DNA of 64,000 nucleotides from Dastarcus helophoroides (Eukaryota > Arthropoda > Insecta > Coleoptera > Bothrideridae). Below the pieces are notes generated by a model. It ran no database searches and had not been told where the DNA came from. It saw nothing but the letters and a program-made list of their open reading frames with translations. The first letter of the stretch is position 1. Each line of letters begins with the position of its first letter. The translations under genes and the position numbers were made by a program. Where the stretch lies: contig CM053328.1 in assembly GCA_028583605.1 (NCBI GenBank), positions 11,634,782-11,698,781 of the forward strand, read 5' to 3'. This document shows positions 33,993-45,600 of this stretch, piece by piece.

Positions 33993-34175
33993 TTAAACTT
34001 TTAATATTAATTCTGGCATAACCTCTGATCTCACCTCTGCTGTTTCTACAGTGTACAAGTGGTTTTTAAACCTCACATTCTCTGATTGTTTAGTTTGACC
34101 TATGTATGTTAAGTCCTAGTTTTGGTGGTGATTTTATAGTCAGTGATTTAATCTATCCTTAGGATTTCGTAAAGA
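33993..34175 (-). pseudogene. GIY-YIG endonuclease relic of a Penelope-like element
   Basis: Minus-strand frames read SLRNPKDRLNH at 34172-34140, then DYKITTKT (for G-[IV]-Y-K-I-x-C), and after a shift DLTYIGQTKQSENVRFKNHL. The frame ends VRSEVMPELILKV before a TAA at 33993-33995. NPKD upstream of GIY, the YIGQT block and an R..NHL motif in this order are typical of the C-terminal GIY-YIG domain of Penelope-like retroelements. Their reverse transcriptase, which should lie at higher coordinates, cannot be recognised. The Gly of GIY and the cysteines are lost, so the fragment is inactive. Confidence 0.75.
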
Positions 34176-34679
34176 AATTGATTTACTTAAAAAGCCACTG
34201 GTGTTTTTGTATCGAAAACACTTCGATGCTGCCTAGTTATCTTTCCAGTTTGGGTTACATTTTTGCTCTTTTGGTTTGCAATAAAATGTTTGGAGAAATC
34301 TAAACATTTTTAGCGAAGGTGCCTTTATTTTTTTATAATTAAATGAGATATAGTAGAAGAGTTTGCTGCTCTTCTAATTCAAAAGCAAATTTCCTTTCAC
34401 TTCTACTTTTTTTCTGGCTATCCTTATTTGAAGGGCAATGTTCGCTTTTTATTTCTTGGTGTCGGTTATTAAAAAAAATCTATTTGTTCTAGGTATTTTT
34501 AATTTAAAATAGATTTTGAGTTTTTCAACGTGGCTTGAATTAAGATTTTGTCTTTTTCTTTATTGTCATCGAGCGAACCATTCGCTCTTCCTTAGTTTTT
34601 AACTTCTTTGAATTCAAAATTTTTTCTTTTTCCTTTTCTGCTATTTTGTCTAAAAGCTTGTCATAATGTGATTTTTCCC

Positions 34680-34879
34680 TAACTGGATGTGGAAAACCAG
34701 CCCGTGGGATTTTGGGCGGTGACCTCTTTTTGGATTCAACGTTTTCCCTATTTTATTTTGTATAATTTTGTTTAAATTTCCACCTTAGGGTGATTTTTCT
34801 CTTCTCTAGGACATGGAAATCGAACTCAGACTTCTGACCTCGAAAGCTTGGACAACTGAGTCACCTGATCGCTAACTCC
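34680..34879 (-). mobile_element. tRNA-derived SINE
   Basis: On the minus strand the element starts GGAGTTAGCGATCAGG at 34879. It shows an A-box-like TGACTCAGTTGTC (34863-34851) and a B-box-like GAGTTCGATTTCC (34827-34815), the polymerase III promoter of a tRNA head. A body follows (TAGAGAAGAGAAAAATCACC, GGTCACCGCCC, GGGCTGGTTTTCCACATCC) to about 34680. The A-to-B spacing is as in a tRNA, but the fold is too degenerate for a functional tRNA. The 3' end is approximate. Confidence 0.65.
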
Positions 34880-35325
34880 TGTTTTCATGTGTACGTTATT
34901 CTAACTTAGCTTCCAAAGAATATTTTTTTTGTTATCCGCCTGGTTTGAAGCAAAAATATTTCGCTTTTTCAAATTTGGTGGAACTTTCTCAAAATTTTGC
35001 ATTTTTTCTGCTTAGTTTAATTTTTTTTTTGAATGCAAGTATGTTTTCAACTTAGTTTATTATTCTCTCAGTTCAATTCTTTATTGAATAAATTTATTTT
35101 ACGTCCCTTTTCTTCATATTGTAATTTACAATTACATCGAAATCCCCTTTTTTGATTTTGAGCAAAATTTTTCTATAAGTCAAGCAATATTTTGGCTTGA
35201 TTAGTTGAAAGCAAGTTTATATGACAAAATTACCGCTGTGCTAATTTAAAAAATCCTTGTCAGTTTCAATGACAATTTTTTTATTTTTAAAAACCGTTTA
35301 GTCTGTTACTTTTTTTTTTAAAGTT
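34880..35325. repeat. AT-rich filler
   Basis: T-rich filler with no gene. Confidence 0.5.
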
Positions 35326-35573
35326 TAATCCACTCGCAAAGGGTAACCCCATTAAGCTTTCAAAGCACTGCGAGTAGGATGCGGAAGCAAAGAAAGATGG
35401 CGATGAACCGCCTTCTTAAACAAGGATAGTTTGTAATTTTTCGGGAAAATTCCTTTCGGTAACAAGTTCCATAACTTGGAAGTTCTATAGAAAAAAGAGT
35501 CTCCGTAGACAGAAGTCCTCACTGTGTCAAGCTGGACCGCACAGGAATTTGCTGTCTCCGACTGTCTAGTTTT
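35326..35573 (-). pseudogene. 3' end of the jockey-like LINE, antisense copy
   Basis: The inverted sequence matches 19140-19385. It codes for the decayed AVQLDTVRTS, KLWNLL-like and FPHPTRS-like tail and ends in GGTTACCCTTTGCGAGTGG and then TTAAACTTT. Only about 80 C-terminal residues remain, typical of 5' truncation during target-primed integration. Confidence 0.85.
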
Positions 35574-36690
35574 TTATTTTTTTTTTATTTTTTTTGTTTA
35601 TTTCCAATAAACAAAAAAAAGAGATAATGAAGTTGCAGAAGATGAAATACTTGAAGGAAAATTATTCACCATGTTACAGTTGCGTATTTTTCCCGGTTAA
35701 TTTGCACGGACTACCCTCGGATGGTGCAAAGGGCGCGCGACTTATGAGCAGCCTGTTGAAATAAAATCCACATTTTAAAGCATATTCATATCGATCGGAA
35801 CTTTTTAACACTGAGTATCTCGCCGACCTACCCCCCTCTTTTTCAACCCTCTCATTTCGCATCTAAATGCGTAGTAATAACCTACGCACCCCTGAATAGT
35901 TCTACTATCATTCTTTTCCACTATCGCCGCCTAATTAAGAGAACTAAGGCGGCCGGGATCGGAACGCAGGAAGTTCTTTTGTTCCCCCGTCCATGGCAAC
36001 CGCGACCGGAGGAAGTTTAGAGTTAGATCCTAGCGAAAATTATAGATTTTTTAATCTGAGAGGAAAAATTCTAATGCGTTGCGCAGAATTAGTGAATATA
36101 AAATTTAGGCGTGGCGCGGTTTTCTAAACAGAGGATATGCAGATGTAGTATTGACGTTCCTATTTGCGATTTAATTATGCATGTTCTCTTTTTTTACTTG
36201 TTTACACTTTGTTTTGATATCCATCCCCCTAAAACTAATACTGTATTACTCGTTTTGAAAATGTTGGGGTTTTTATTGTGGGGCATTATTGATATTGTCG
36301 CGAAATATTATCTATGTTGTAATATTTCAGGTTTTCTCTTCCGGGTTCCTGCTTTGTATCCCTTCGAGGATATTGAGGGCCTCAAGATGTCTCTTTGAGA
36401 TGGCAGGCAAATAAACTAATTAGATCGCTTTCGGTAGGCTCTTTTACGAGATTTATCCGCCGGTACAATTAAAAAATTAAATGCTAATTCTTTTTTTAAG
36501 ACAAAGACCTCAATTGGCTACTTTTTAATAAATTTTAAACAGATCAGGATAATTGAATGACTTTATATCTTTCCTTCGGGCGACTTTGGCACAATTTTAC
36601 TTTTGACGTTGGAATATAACCAAAAATCTGGATCAAAAAAGTTGCACTATGATAACTTGTAAATTTACAAATGAACAATTTTTTTTATTT
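35574..36690. other. Apparently unique DNA with a GC-richer core
   Basis: 35690-36060 is notably complex and GC-richer (GGGCGCGCGACTTATG, CTAAGGCGGCCGGGATCGG, CCATGGCAACCGCGACCGG). It resembles nothing else in the window. A frame at 36111-36398 is hydrophobic but matches no family I know. It could be conserved non-coding or promoter DNA of a host gene outside or spanning the window. Confidence 0.4.
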
Positions 36691-36693
36691 TTT

Positions 36694-36807
36694 TAAATCT
36701 CTCTGAAGATGATAGCTTGGTTCTTGAAACGCGTTAAAGTAACCTTTGTTGTATTTTTTAGTCTTTCTTGGTTTCAATGGACAAGATTTATATTTCAATT
36801 TTTTGAT
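36694..36807 (+). repeat. Foldback repeat, GATAGC-hairpin family, half copy with core
   Basis: The sequence AAATCTCTCTGAAGATGATA at 36695 onward is followed by GCTTGGTTCTTGAAACGCGTT. The right arm then follows (TAGTCTTTCTTGGTTTCAAT, GGACAAGATTTATATTTC). Stem II is disturbed (TTCTT for CTATC). Confidence 0.8.
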
Positions 36808-38330
36808 GAATACGAGAATCATCACGTGTGACCATGTAAATTATGACAAATTTCGGTGCCAGAAAACTCGGTTTCTTGCTTCAAATTTTAATTAGCTTTA
36901 GTCACGAAATTTCGACACTATAGTCAACAGTTGAAAGTTTTAGTGTTTAAATCATAAATTAATAAATAGAATATCGAATTTGAAAAGTAAACCTTAAATT
37001 TTAGAAAAAGTAGATAGTCCTTTAAATGTTCGCAAATTAAAAAAAAATTGAAAGTATATTCCAAATTTTATTGCAAAATTTCATGTTTACACTTTAAATT
37101 TCTAATTTTTTAACTTCAATTTCAAAATGAAGACATTTGAGTTTTTACCAGTTATACAATTTCTAAAATTTCAAATTTTTTCTTTAAATACATCTCCAAA
37201 TGTTGACTTTTTACAACAATTTGATTTTATATTTATAGTAGATTTTACACTTATAGTTTCCGAACAAAGTCTAAAGTTTAAGTATAAAATCGCAAAGTCG
37301 ACTTTGAAATCGAGATTTTAAGCGAAAAATCAAAAATTTTCAATATTCTCCAAAATTTTTCGTTTAAACTTGAAAATTCCGAATTTTTTACTTATTCAAT
37401 ACTTTTTTCGAAACTGGAAGTTTTAACGACATTCCCTTTTCTTTCAAAAGTCGAATTTATCAAAAAATTTGGAAATTTTTAAATCGTTTTGTTCTCGAAA
37501 TATTAAATTTTTTCTCAAAATTTAAATTTCTCTGAAAAATTGCAAATTTTTTGTCGAAATTTTGAGCTTTTCTTAAAATTTTGACTTTTTTCTTAAATTA
37601 TTTCCTAAAATTTCACTTTTTTCTTCTTCTCTAAAAAACTTTGAGTTTTTTAAAATTCGACAATATTTTTTAAGCTTCCAGTTTCTTTTTACAATTTCTC
37701 CTTTTGATATTTTACAATTTTTCATAAAATTTAAATTTGTCTAAAAGTTTCCGTTTTTTAATTTGTTCTGGATTTCAATCTATTGTCGAAATTCGACGTT
37801 TTTTTTTCTAAAATTTTACCTTTTTTGGGAACTTTTAATAAATTTATTATTTTTTTTTCTCAGTTTTGTCAAAATCTCTTCCATTTTCGCAGTGTCTCTT
37901 CCTTTTTCTCAAATTTTTCGACATTTCGTTCTTTTCCTGGAAAGTTCAGCTTATATTTCGAACCACCTTGATATTTGCTGCTCTGCAAAATTAAATTTTT
38001 TTTGTCTCACAAAAATAATTCAACTTTTTTTTCACAAAATTTCAAAGTTTTAGTAAAGTTATAAATAAAAAGTTAAAATCATAAGAAAATATTTTTTAGT
38101 AAGTTCGACTCTCCAAATTGGTCTTTTCCTAGAAATTTCAAATTTCATGTGTTTTTTTTTTAAATGCTAATACAAATCAATCAAAAATATCGGAAAAATA
38201 CTATTTGAAATTATAACTTTTTTGTCAAAATTTAAGCAAAACGTAAAAATGTTTTTGGAAATTTCTACTTCAGTAGATCACTTGTTCAATGAGTACTCAT
38301 TTTCGGCTTGTCTGTCCACTCTAGCGTTTA
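36808..38330. repeat. AT-rich filler, T-rich strand
   Basis: The block is built of the TCAAAATTTCGAC-type motif on the plus strand. The short hydrophobic frames are phenylalanine-rich products of T-runs and not genes. It leads into the hAT-like end at 38422. Confidence 0.55.
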
Positions 38331-38422
38331 TTTATTTATTTTTTTATGGGAATTTAAAGAGCCGCAATTGTCTTTTAAAGGAACTGCATGCGGCTCGCGA
38401 GCCGCGGTTTGCCGACACGTGA
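38331..38422 (-). mobile_element. hAT-like right terminus
   Basis: Read inverted from 38422 it begins CACGTGTCGGCAAACCGCGG, then CTCGCGAGCCGCATG and, further in, CAATTGCGGCTC. CAG-GGGTCGGCAAACC followed by a CGGCTCGCGAGCCG palindrome is a familiar hAT end. No matching left end or 8-bp duplication was found, so this may be a truncated copy. Confidence 0.55.
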
Positions 38423-38423
38423 C

Positions 38424-40800
38424 CTAGGTTGAAAATTCTTTGTAACTTCCACAAGTTTGTTGAGTCTCAGCCACCATTATATAGGCTTAAATTTAAAAAA
38501 AATCCAAATCTTCAAAAGTCAAAAACAATTAAAAATTTTTAAAAAATTAAAATTCTGAAAACGATAAAAATTTTCACAAATCAAACATTTTTAAAATCCA
38601 ATTTTTAATTTTGACATTTTTTACAATCTCCTGCAGTGATGGACGAAATGTCGATTTGAGATGTCATTATTTTAGCATTTTAGTTAGAAATGTTAAAAGA
38701 GATTTAATCAAAATTCAGCTTTACGTTGTCACTCCCATTTCATAATTCAAGCCAAGAAAGTGAATGAATAAGTTCTCGGACACGATGCTTATTAATTATT
38801 GAGTGTTAAACATAATGTCGCCCCAGATTTTAATGCCGGACTCTCCTCTAACCGTAGAAAGCAGTTTATATTTAAATTAAATAGCCAAACAATCGAAACA
38901 AAAACGATTGTTTTTATCTAGATGGGGAATATTATAGAATGTATAATTTGTAACACAATACAAATACGCATATTGAATTTAAACCGTAGCCCGGCGAAAT
39001 CAATACATACAAGGGGGGAAAAAATTAAACAATATTTTCGTTGCATGTCCGCCGTTTTTTTTTGTTCCTCCTCTACGAAATTCGACACCATCGCGTGGGA
39101 ATCCTCATCGCCATTTAACATCCTAATAACGCGATTATTATTTTTGGCAAAATAATTACGGGGCCGCTTTGAAAACATCATAACGGTACAAGAATGCAAT
39201 TCATTTCGAAAGTCAATTCAAATTACGCACGGTCGTTCTTTTCTCACAATGAAAAACGAAAAAGTCCATCTCTAAACCTTTAATGGACACGCTGGAAAGA
39301 TAACGGTAACTCTCACCAAAGAAGCACGGGCAAACTCCACAACTTGAGATTTATTATGCTTTGGGAGAGCTAGTTGTCAAATAAAATAAAATTTAATCTT
39401 AATTATGCTCGTCAGCTTGGAGGCATATTGCGAGGGAGGTTTACTGATATTGTGAAAGAGAAATAGGTGCGGATGATTTGGAAAAAAGTAGTTTTTATAA
39501 TTCCGGTTCATACATCTCGTTTGGCTTTGCTCGCCTGCTTTTTCGACCATGTTTTCAAATCATCAGTTTCTTATTCTTATTAAAAGATTGTCTTTATTTC
39601 TATTATTAATAGATTATTTTTTAGTTATTCATGAATCATAAACCATGTTAACGTGTTAAAGATAAACTTTTTCGGTCACAAAATATTATTAAGTAATAAA
39701 AATATTCATAGATAGAGGAGGGATCAACCCCGTATGGGTCTTATAAATAAACTATACAAAAAAACATCGAAAGCTCCAGATTTTTAAAAAAATTTATATC
39801 TTTCAATAGATGATAAACGACACTTATTCTGATATTTGTTTCTGCACACCAGTGCATAGCATGTCCTTCTAAATCCGGAAAGCTGATCGAGGAAGAAAAC
39901 TTAAGAAAGGAATTTTCAAATTTTGTTCAAAAAATTTCGACTTACTTGAAAAATTTGAAGTTCTATTTTTTAATAGTGGTGGAGCTAGGAATAATTGGCT
40001 CCTTATGCAAGAAAATTTTCAGGACATCCTTACTTCTTAAAAATATTTGCTGCAGTTTGGAATTGGGAAGGGATTTTTCTCAGGAAGGACTCTCAAGGAA
40101 CAAAAAACAATATCTACCCACATGGCAGATGTAGGGGCCTCCCATAAATTGAGTACCTCTGATTTTGGTAATTTTACTCCCCGTCTTATTATAACGCAAG
40201 ATTGGACCCTTTCTTAAAAAATTTAATTTTCTAAAAAAAAAGTAAAACCTAATGAGTAGAGACCAGAATTTAGGTAAAATCCTATGATTTCACCTTTTTC
40301 GGCGTTTTTCTTGCGTTATTGCCTAAATTTCGATTTTGTTTGTTTTTTTGCCTTTTCATACATGATTTAGACCTATTTTTAAAAATTTGGTGCCTATTCA
40401 TCGTTTTTTTGTAGGTTTCTCCGAATACATTTACATTTCTGAAGATTTTAAGCAGAAAGATGTATACATAGCTACATAAAAAATAAAGCAATAATAATAA
40501 AAATTAATTCATCCTAATAACAACAAGAAACTTCAAGGCATAAATTTCTAAGAAATGTAATTTAATAACGATTACTCCTATGACCCACTCAGTGTCCTAT
40601 AAATTCTGCATGCTACCAATTTATCTTATTTTTTGAGTAAAAACAGATGTACCAGATGATAAAATTTATCGAAGAAAATCATTTTTCTACAATTCTCTGC
40701 AAAATGCACTTGGGTGTGAAAAATGCTTCAATAAGGATAAAGTTCCTTAATTAAACACAAGTTTGAAGTTAACTGGAAAAATTTTCAGTTTTTTAAACTC
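38424..40800. other. Mostly unique, AT-rich DNA without a recognised gene
   Basis: 38640-39420 is more complex, with TTAATTATTGAGTG, CGCCCCAGATTTTAATG and CATCGCGTGGG, and shows no similarity to local repeats. Overlapping frames on both strands at 38918-39199 resemble no known protein. 39900-40250 contains AGTGGTGGAGCTAGG at 39976, which could be a degenerate hAT end, but no partner with a target duplication was found. Confidence 0.35.
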
Positions 40801-43020
40801 TAAATTACCTTAAGCTTTAAAATTACTGCCTAAATCTCGAGAAAAAAGAAACCATAATTTTTGGAAGATAGTAGAAATTTTCAAAAAAAAGCTAAACTAT
40901 AAAAACTGCAAGGCAAATTTTAATTCGGAATTTTAGAAAAAATTTTTGAATTTCAAAAATATGGAATCAATTAAAAATTATCAAAATTCAACATTTGGAG
41001 CAAAATTTAGAGAAGAAATTGTGAAGTTCGTTAAACCCTTTAGTGTGTTTTCAAAATCCCCAGTGAAAATGTTGAAAAAGAGAAAAGTCAAAATATTTTG
41101 AAAAAGTCTTAATTTTGAGCCACTGTCGTGTGGCGAATTTGAATAAAAAAAACCAAAATTATTAAAATCAGTTTCTTTTTCATGATTTCGACTTTAATTT
41201 TGACATTTTTAAATTCGAAAAGTTGTAAAAATTTTTTAAATCAAGTTTTTCTCAAAATATAAGTCCTAATGTCAATGATTAAAAGTAAAAAAAAATCCTG
41301 ATTAAAATCGAAATTCGGTAACTAATTGTAATATCTAAATTTCAAAGTTGAATTTGAGACTCAAACTATTTTCCGAAGTTTTTTCTTTAAAGTCGAACTT
41401 TTGAGAAAAAAGTCAAATTTTCCGAATCAAAATCGAAATATCAAACCAGGTCTACCCAACTTCGAACTAAGCTGGTTATTTAAAAGTTGTAAAAAAATCC
41501 AGATTTTGCGTAAAACTCTGAATTTATAACAGAATTTAATTTTTATTTTCAAAGACGTAGTTTCAGCTTTCAATTTTTAGACTGAAAAATTCAAAATTTT
41601 TGTTAATATTTCGCATAAAAAAGAAAAAGAAATTTCAAGAAACGTTTAAATTATTTTAAAAAAGTTTTCAAAAATTGAAGCTTAACCTTGAGATATTGGC
41701 TTTTTTTCTCAAATTTTTGACTTTAAATCTCAAAATTTTGACTTTCTTTAGGAAGAGTAAGCTTCATATGAAATCTTAAATTTAAGTGACAATTTCGAAT
41801 TCCGAATATTTCAGTTTAAAGTAAAAATTAAAAGATTTATGGTGAAAATTCAAAAATAAACTCGAAATTTAAAAAAGTTTCTTAGTTTGGAAATATCCTG
41901 AGTAACTATAATCGAAAATTTTAATTTTTCTTAAAATTTCGAGTGAATTCTTAATTTTGATACGGTTTCTCAAAGTTTCGGCTTTAATCGCAAACTTTAA
42001 ACTTCTTTCGCAAAATTTTGAACTTAAACTTTTTGACTTTTTTCTCGAAATATTGATTCAATACAAGAAAACTTGTTTTTTTTTTATTTTGACTTGAAAT
42101 CAAAGAATCTAATAATAAAAATAATTTTAAAATTGTTGATTCTTTTGAAATGTTTTTTACTAAAAATTGAGGCTTTAATTTTTTTTTTTTGAAATTTGAT
42201 ATTTCAAATTTTAGGTTTATCCTAGACATGTTCATTTATTTTCAAATTTCAATCCGAAATGTCTTTTTTATTGAAATTTCGAGGCATTTTTTATTATTGT
42301 TTTTTGTCGAATTTTATTTTTAAATGCCAAATTCAGAAATCTTTTTTAAAATTATTACTTCAAATCCTTAATTTTGATTTAGGGATTTTGATTTAGGGAC
42401 TTTTAATTTTATTCTGAAATTTTGACTTTCGAAATTTTTAGTTTATATACTTACAAATTTTGGTTCTTTTTCTTTAAAATGACGACTTTCCTTTCCTAAT
42501 TCTTATTTTCACTTTTATAACAAGTTTCGATTGTAAACTCAAAAGTTCAGAAAAATTTGTGTTTTAATATAAAGTTTCAAATTTTTTGTCAAAAATTAGA
42601 TTTTAATTTTCACCTTTTTTTATTAGTTATTCGCCTAAAAACTCAATTTTTTTTTTGATGGAACTTTTGGTTTTATATGAATTTTCAACATTTCAACTTT
42701 GTAAATTTTTTATAAACTTTGAGTTATTTCGAAATTTCAACTTCCTTCTCACAATTCAAAGTTTGCACTTTCAATATTGTTTTTTTTTTCGAGTAGTTTT
42801 TGTTATAAATTTTAAGCTTCTTTTGTAAGATTTCTGAGTACGACCCTTTCTTGATAATTGTGGTTTTGACCTTTTAGTATCTTGCCTTTTTAATGCCTTT
42901 ATTAGCTATTTGTTTTTGCCTAATTTAAGATTTTGTTCACCTTTTTACCTTATTTGATTGTACCTAAAATCCGCTCCCTAGTAATGAGTCTCAGTACACA
43001 AATTAAAAATTTTTAGTTAT
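40801..43020. repeat. AT-rich filler, A-rich then T-rich
   Basis: A-rich on the plus strand to about 42000, then T-rich to about 42930. No gene. Confidence 0.55.
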
Positions 43021-43023
43021 ATA

Positions 43024-43060
43024 CAGGGTGGAACTTTAGTACGTTAAAATATTCCAGTAG
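43024..43060 (+). mobile_element. Orphan mariner-family terminus
   Basis: TA followed by CAGGGTGGAACTTTAGTACG resembles the CAGGGTG start of the mariner-superfamily elements at 43326 and 61112. No partner end was found, so it is a truncated remnant or a chance match. Confidence 0.4.
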
Positions 43061-43325
43061 ACTATGCCTGAGTTAATTGTAAGAACACAGTTTGAGTAAA
43101 GAGCGGACTTTATGCAACTTATATGCATGCATGTTTTGCATATTTTTGTGATGCTGGCATAGTTCGGTGTATTATTATTGCATTTGACAAAAGAAAGTGT
43201 AAATTTTAACACTTAAATAAAATGTTGCCTAAATTAAACTCATTATTCTTCGAAAATGTAAATTCCACTGGTCAAATTTTTGTCCAAAAGTACTATATAT
43301 ATTTACATATTTGGCTTGCATAATA

Positions 43326-45549
43326 CAGGGTGTTACAAAAGTCCGGGCTGCTACTTCAGGAGCATATTCTACACATTAAAATATGAAAAATGTTAAAATA
43401 CATTTTTTTCTTTAAATTGCCTCCTAACGGAGATATGACCATTTAAAGATGGCGCCCCTAAAGTGGTTTTTTTACTACAAAAAGTTAACGGTTAGTAGCA
43501 AAGTCATGAAATTGGGCAAGCAGTTAAAGAATTGGATTAGGCATATTCTCATGTAACATATTTTTTAAATAAGCAGTAGCGTGGTGTGTAGGGGGTTGCC
43601 CGCCATTATTTTTTGCCGTAATTTTTTTGTATTGCAATATTTCGACACAAAAGTGCCATAATCGTAAAAAGCAACATTTTTTATACAAAAAAGGTACTCT
43701 TTCTCAAAGTCGCTAAAAGTAAGCGTTTCCGAGAAAAAGGCGTTTAAATAATCCTATCCCGTCTTCGAAATTCTAACTAATTTGTATAAGAAAAAATAAG
43801 TTGGTCATGCAAACTGATCGTAAAGAAAACAATTGTACTTGACAATATCTGCCAGAGATTGACGTTGTGTCACTGATAAAATTTGGTCGTAAGCTGTAAA
43901 CTTTAGCAGTTTTTGTTGTCAATAGTAAGTGTGGTAGTTTTTTAACTTTTCATTATTTTGATAAAATGGACTATTCAAATCAAGAAATGGTCGATATGCA
44001 TTTAATGTACGGGCTTGCAAATTGTAATCGTGCTGAAGCAAGACGGCTTTATGCTGAACGTTTTCCTAATAGACACCTACCAGGAGAAAAATTGTTCCAG
44101 AAAATTCATGCTCGTTTATGTGAAACAGGAAATTTTGTTTTCAAAGGCGAACGTGTTGGAAGGCCAAACGCAGAAGTTGCTAATTTAGAGGAGCGTGTGC
44201 TTCAGCGAGTTGAAGAAGATCCATGTGTCAGCACTAGACAACTTGCTTTAGCCGAAGGAGTAAATCACGTAACTATCTGGCGAATTTTGAAATTTTACCA
44301 ATTTTACCCCTATCATTTTCAAAAAGTGCAAGGATTACTTGCTGCTGATTATCCTCCAAGAATAGAATTTGGCAACTGGCTATTGCATAAGATCGCTGAA
44401 AATGAGAACTTTCCATCGCTCATATTATTTACGGACGAAGCGGGTTTTACCAGAAACGGGATACTTAACTTTCACAACATGCATCAGTGGCAAGTTGAAA
44501 ATCCCAATGCAGTTATTCAGTCGAGACATCAGCAACATTTTTCACTTAACATTTGGGGAGGAATAATAGGGGACTCTATAATTGGACCGTTTTTTTTACC
44601 TCATAGGTTAACAGGAGCATCATATAGACATTTTTTGCAAACAGAGTTACCCGTGTTACTTGAAAATGTTCCACTCATAACAAGACAGCGAATGTGGATA
44701 ATGCACGATGCACCATTTTAGTGCAGTTGCTAGGGAATTTTTGAATAACAACTATCATCAACGATGGATAGGTCGAGGAGGTCCGATACCATGGCCAGCT
44801 AGGTCTCCTGACCTCAACCCACTCGATTTCTACTTATGGGGACATCTAAAGCAGATCGTCTACTCCACACCAGTTGACAATATCAATGATCTTCGTGAAC
44901 GAATTGAAAATGGGTTCAACCAGATTCACAATACACCAGGCATTTGCGAAAGAGTAAGGAGTTCCCTTAGAAGACGAGCCGAGCAATATATTGCTGCAGG
45001 GGGCAGTAATTTCGAACACTTGCTTTGATTTTTTTTTCTTAATTTTGTACTATTTTTATATCAATGCAGTTAGTAGTGGATAAAGTAGAAATTTGCAAAA
45101 CGAATTCTAATAAATGCAACAATTTTGTTTAAAGGCTTTTTTCTCGGAAACGGTTACTTTTAGCGACTTTGAGAAAGAGTATCTTTTTTGTATAAAAAAT
45201 GTTGCTTTTTACGATTATGGCACTTTTGTGTCGAAATATTGCAATACAAAAAAGTTACGGCAAAAAATAATCGCGGGCAACCCCCTACACACCACGCTAC
45301 TGCTTATTTAAAAAATATGTTACATGGAATATGCCTAATCCAATTCTTTAACTGCTTGCCCAATTTCATGACTTTGCTACTAACCGTTAACTTTTTGTAG
45401 TAAAAAAACCACTTTAGGGGCGCCATCTTTAAATGGTCATATCTCCGTTAGGAGGCAATTTAAAGAAAAAAATGTATTTCAACATTTTTCATATTTTAAT
45501 GTGTAGAATATGCTCCTGAAGTAGCGGCCCGGACTTTTGTAACACCCTG
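43326..45549 (+). mobile_element. mariner-superfamily element with about 430-bp terminal inverted repeats
   Basis: TA precedes CAGGGTGTTACAAAAGTCCG at 43326, and the inverted equivalent ends at 45549 followed by TA. The arms (43326 to about 43750 and about 45125-45549) match through landmarks such as GGAGCATATTCTACACATTA, AAGATGGCGCCCCTAAAG, GTAGCGTGGTGTGTAGGGG and CTCTTTCTCAAAGTCGCTAA. Divergence between arms is low, so this is one of the younger insertions in the window. One transposase gene lies between them, with its ATG at 43966. Length is 2224 bp. Confidence 0.9.
43966..45028 (+). pseudogene. mariner/Tc1-superfamily transposase, frame broken at the second catalytic Asp
   Basis: The frame 43966-44721 encodes an N-terminal helix-turn-helix of the DUF4817 type (MDYSNQEMVDMHLMYG, then RLYAERFPNRHLP and LCETGNF). 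Next come a second helix-turn-helix around VSTRQLALAEGVNHVTIWRI and the first catalytic block LILFTDEAGFTRNG. It stops just after WIMHDAPF, where the family has HDGAPPH, so bases were lost there. The next frame (to 45028) continues with FSAVAREFLNNN, WPARSPDLNPLDFYLWGH (third catalytic Asp) and the end GGSNFEHLL. All three acidic residues are present, but the reading frame is split by the small deletion near 44715. The family is widespread in insects and often labelled Tc3- or SETMAR-like. Confidence 0.9.
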
Positions 45550-45573
45550 TATAGACAGTTTTATTATTGCATA

Positions 45574-45600
45574 CAGTGGCGGACACAAATAGATTGCCTC
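45574..45600 (+). mobile_element. Orphan Tc1-like terminus
   Basis: TA followed by CAGTGGCGGACACAAATAG resembles the terminal repeat of Tc1-like elements. No partner was found. It lies 23 bases beyond the mariner element. Confidence 0.4.

Noticed and set aside
36824..38422. CACGTGT at 36826 as a partner of the hAT-like end at 38422
   Set aside because: Only seven bases match and the flanking 8-mers differ.
39976..42985. AGTGGTGGAGCTAGG at one side and CCGCTCCCTAGTAATG at the other, as a fourth hAT-like element
   Set aside because: The two ends align poorly and no 8-bp duplication is visible.
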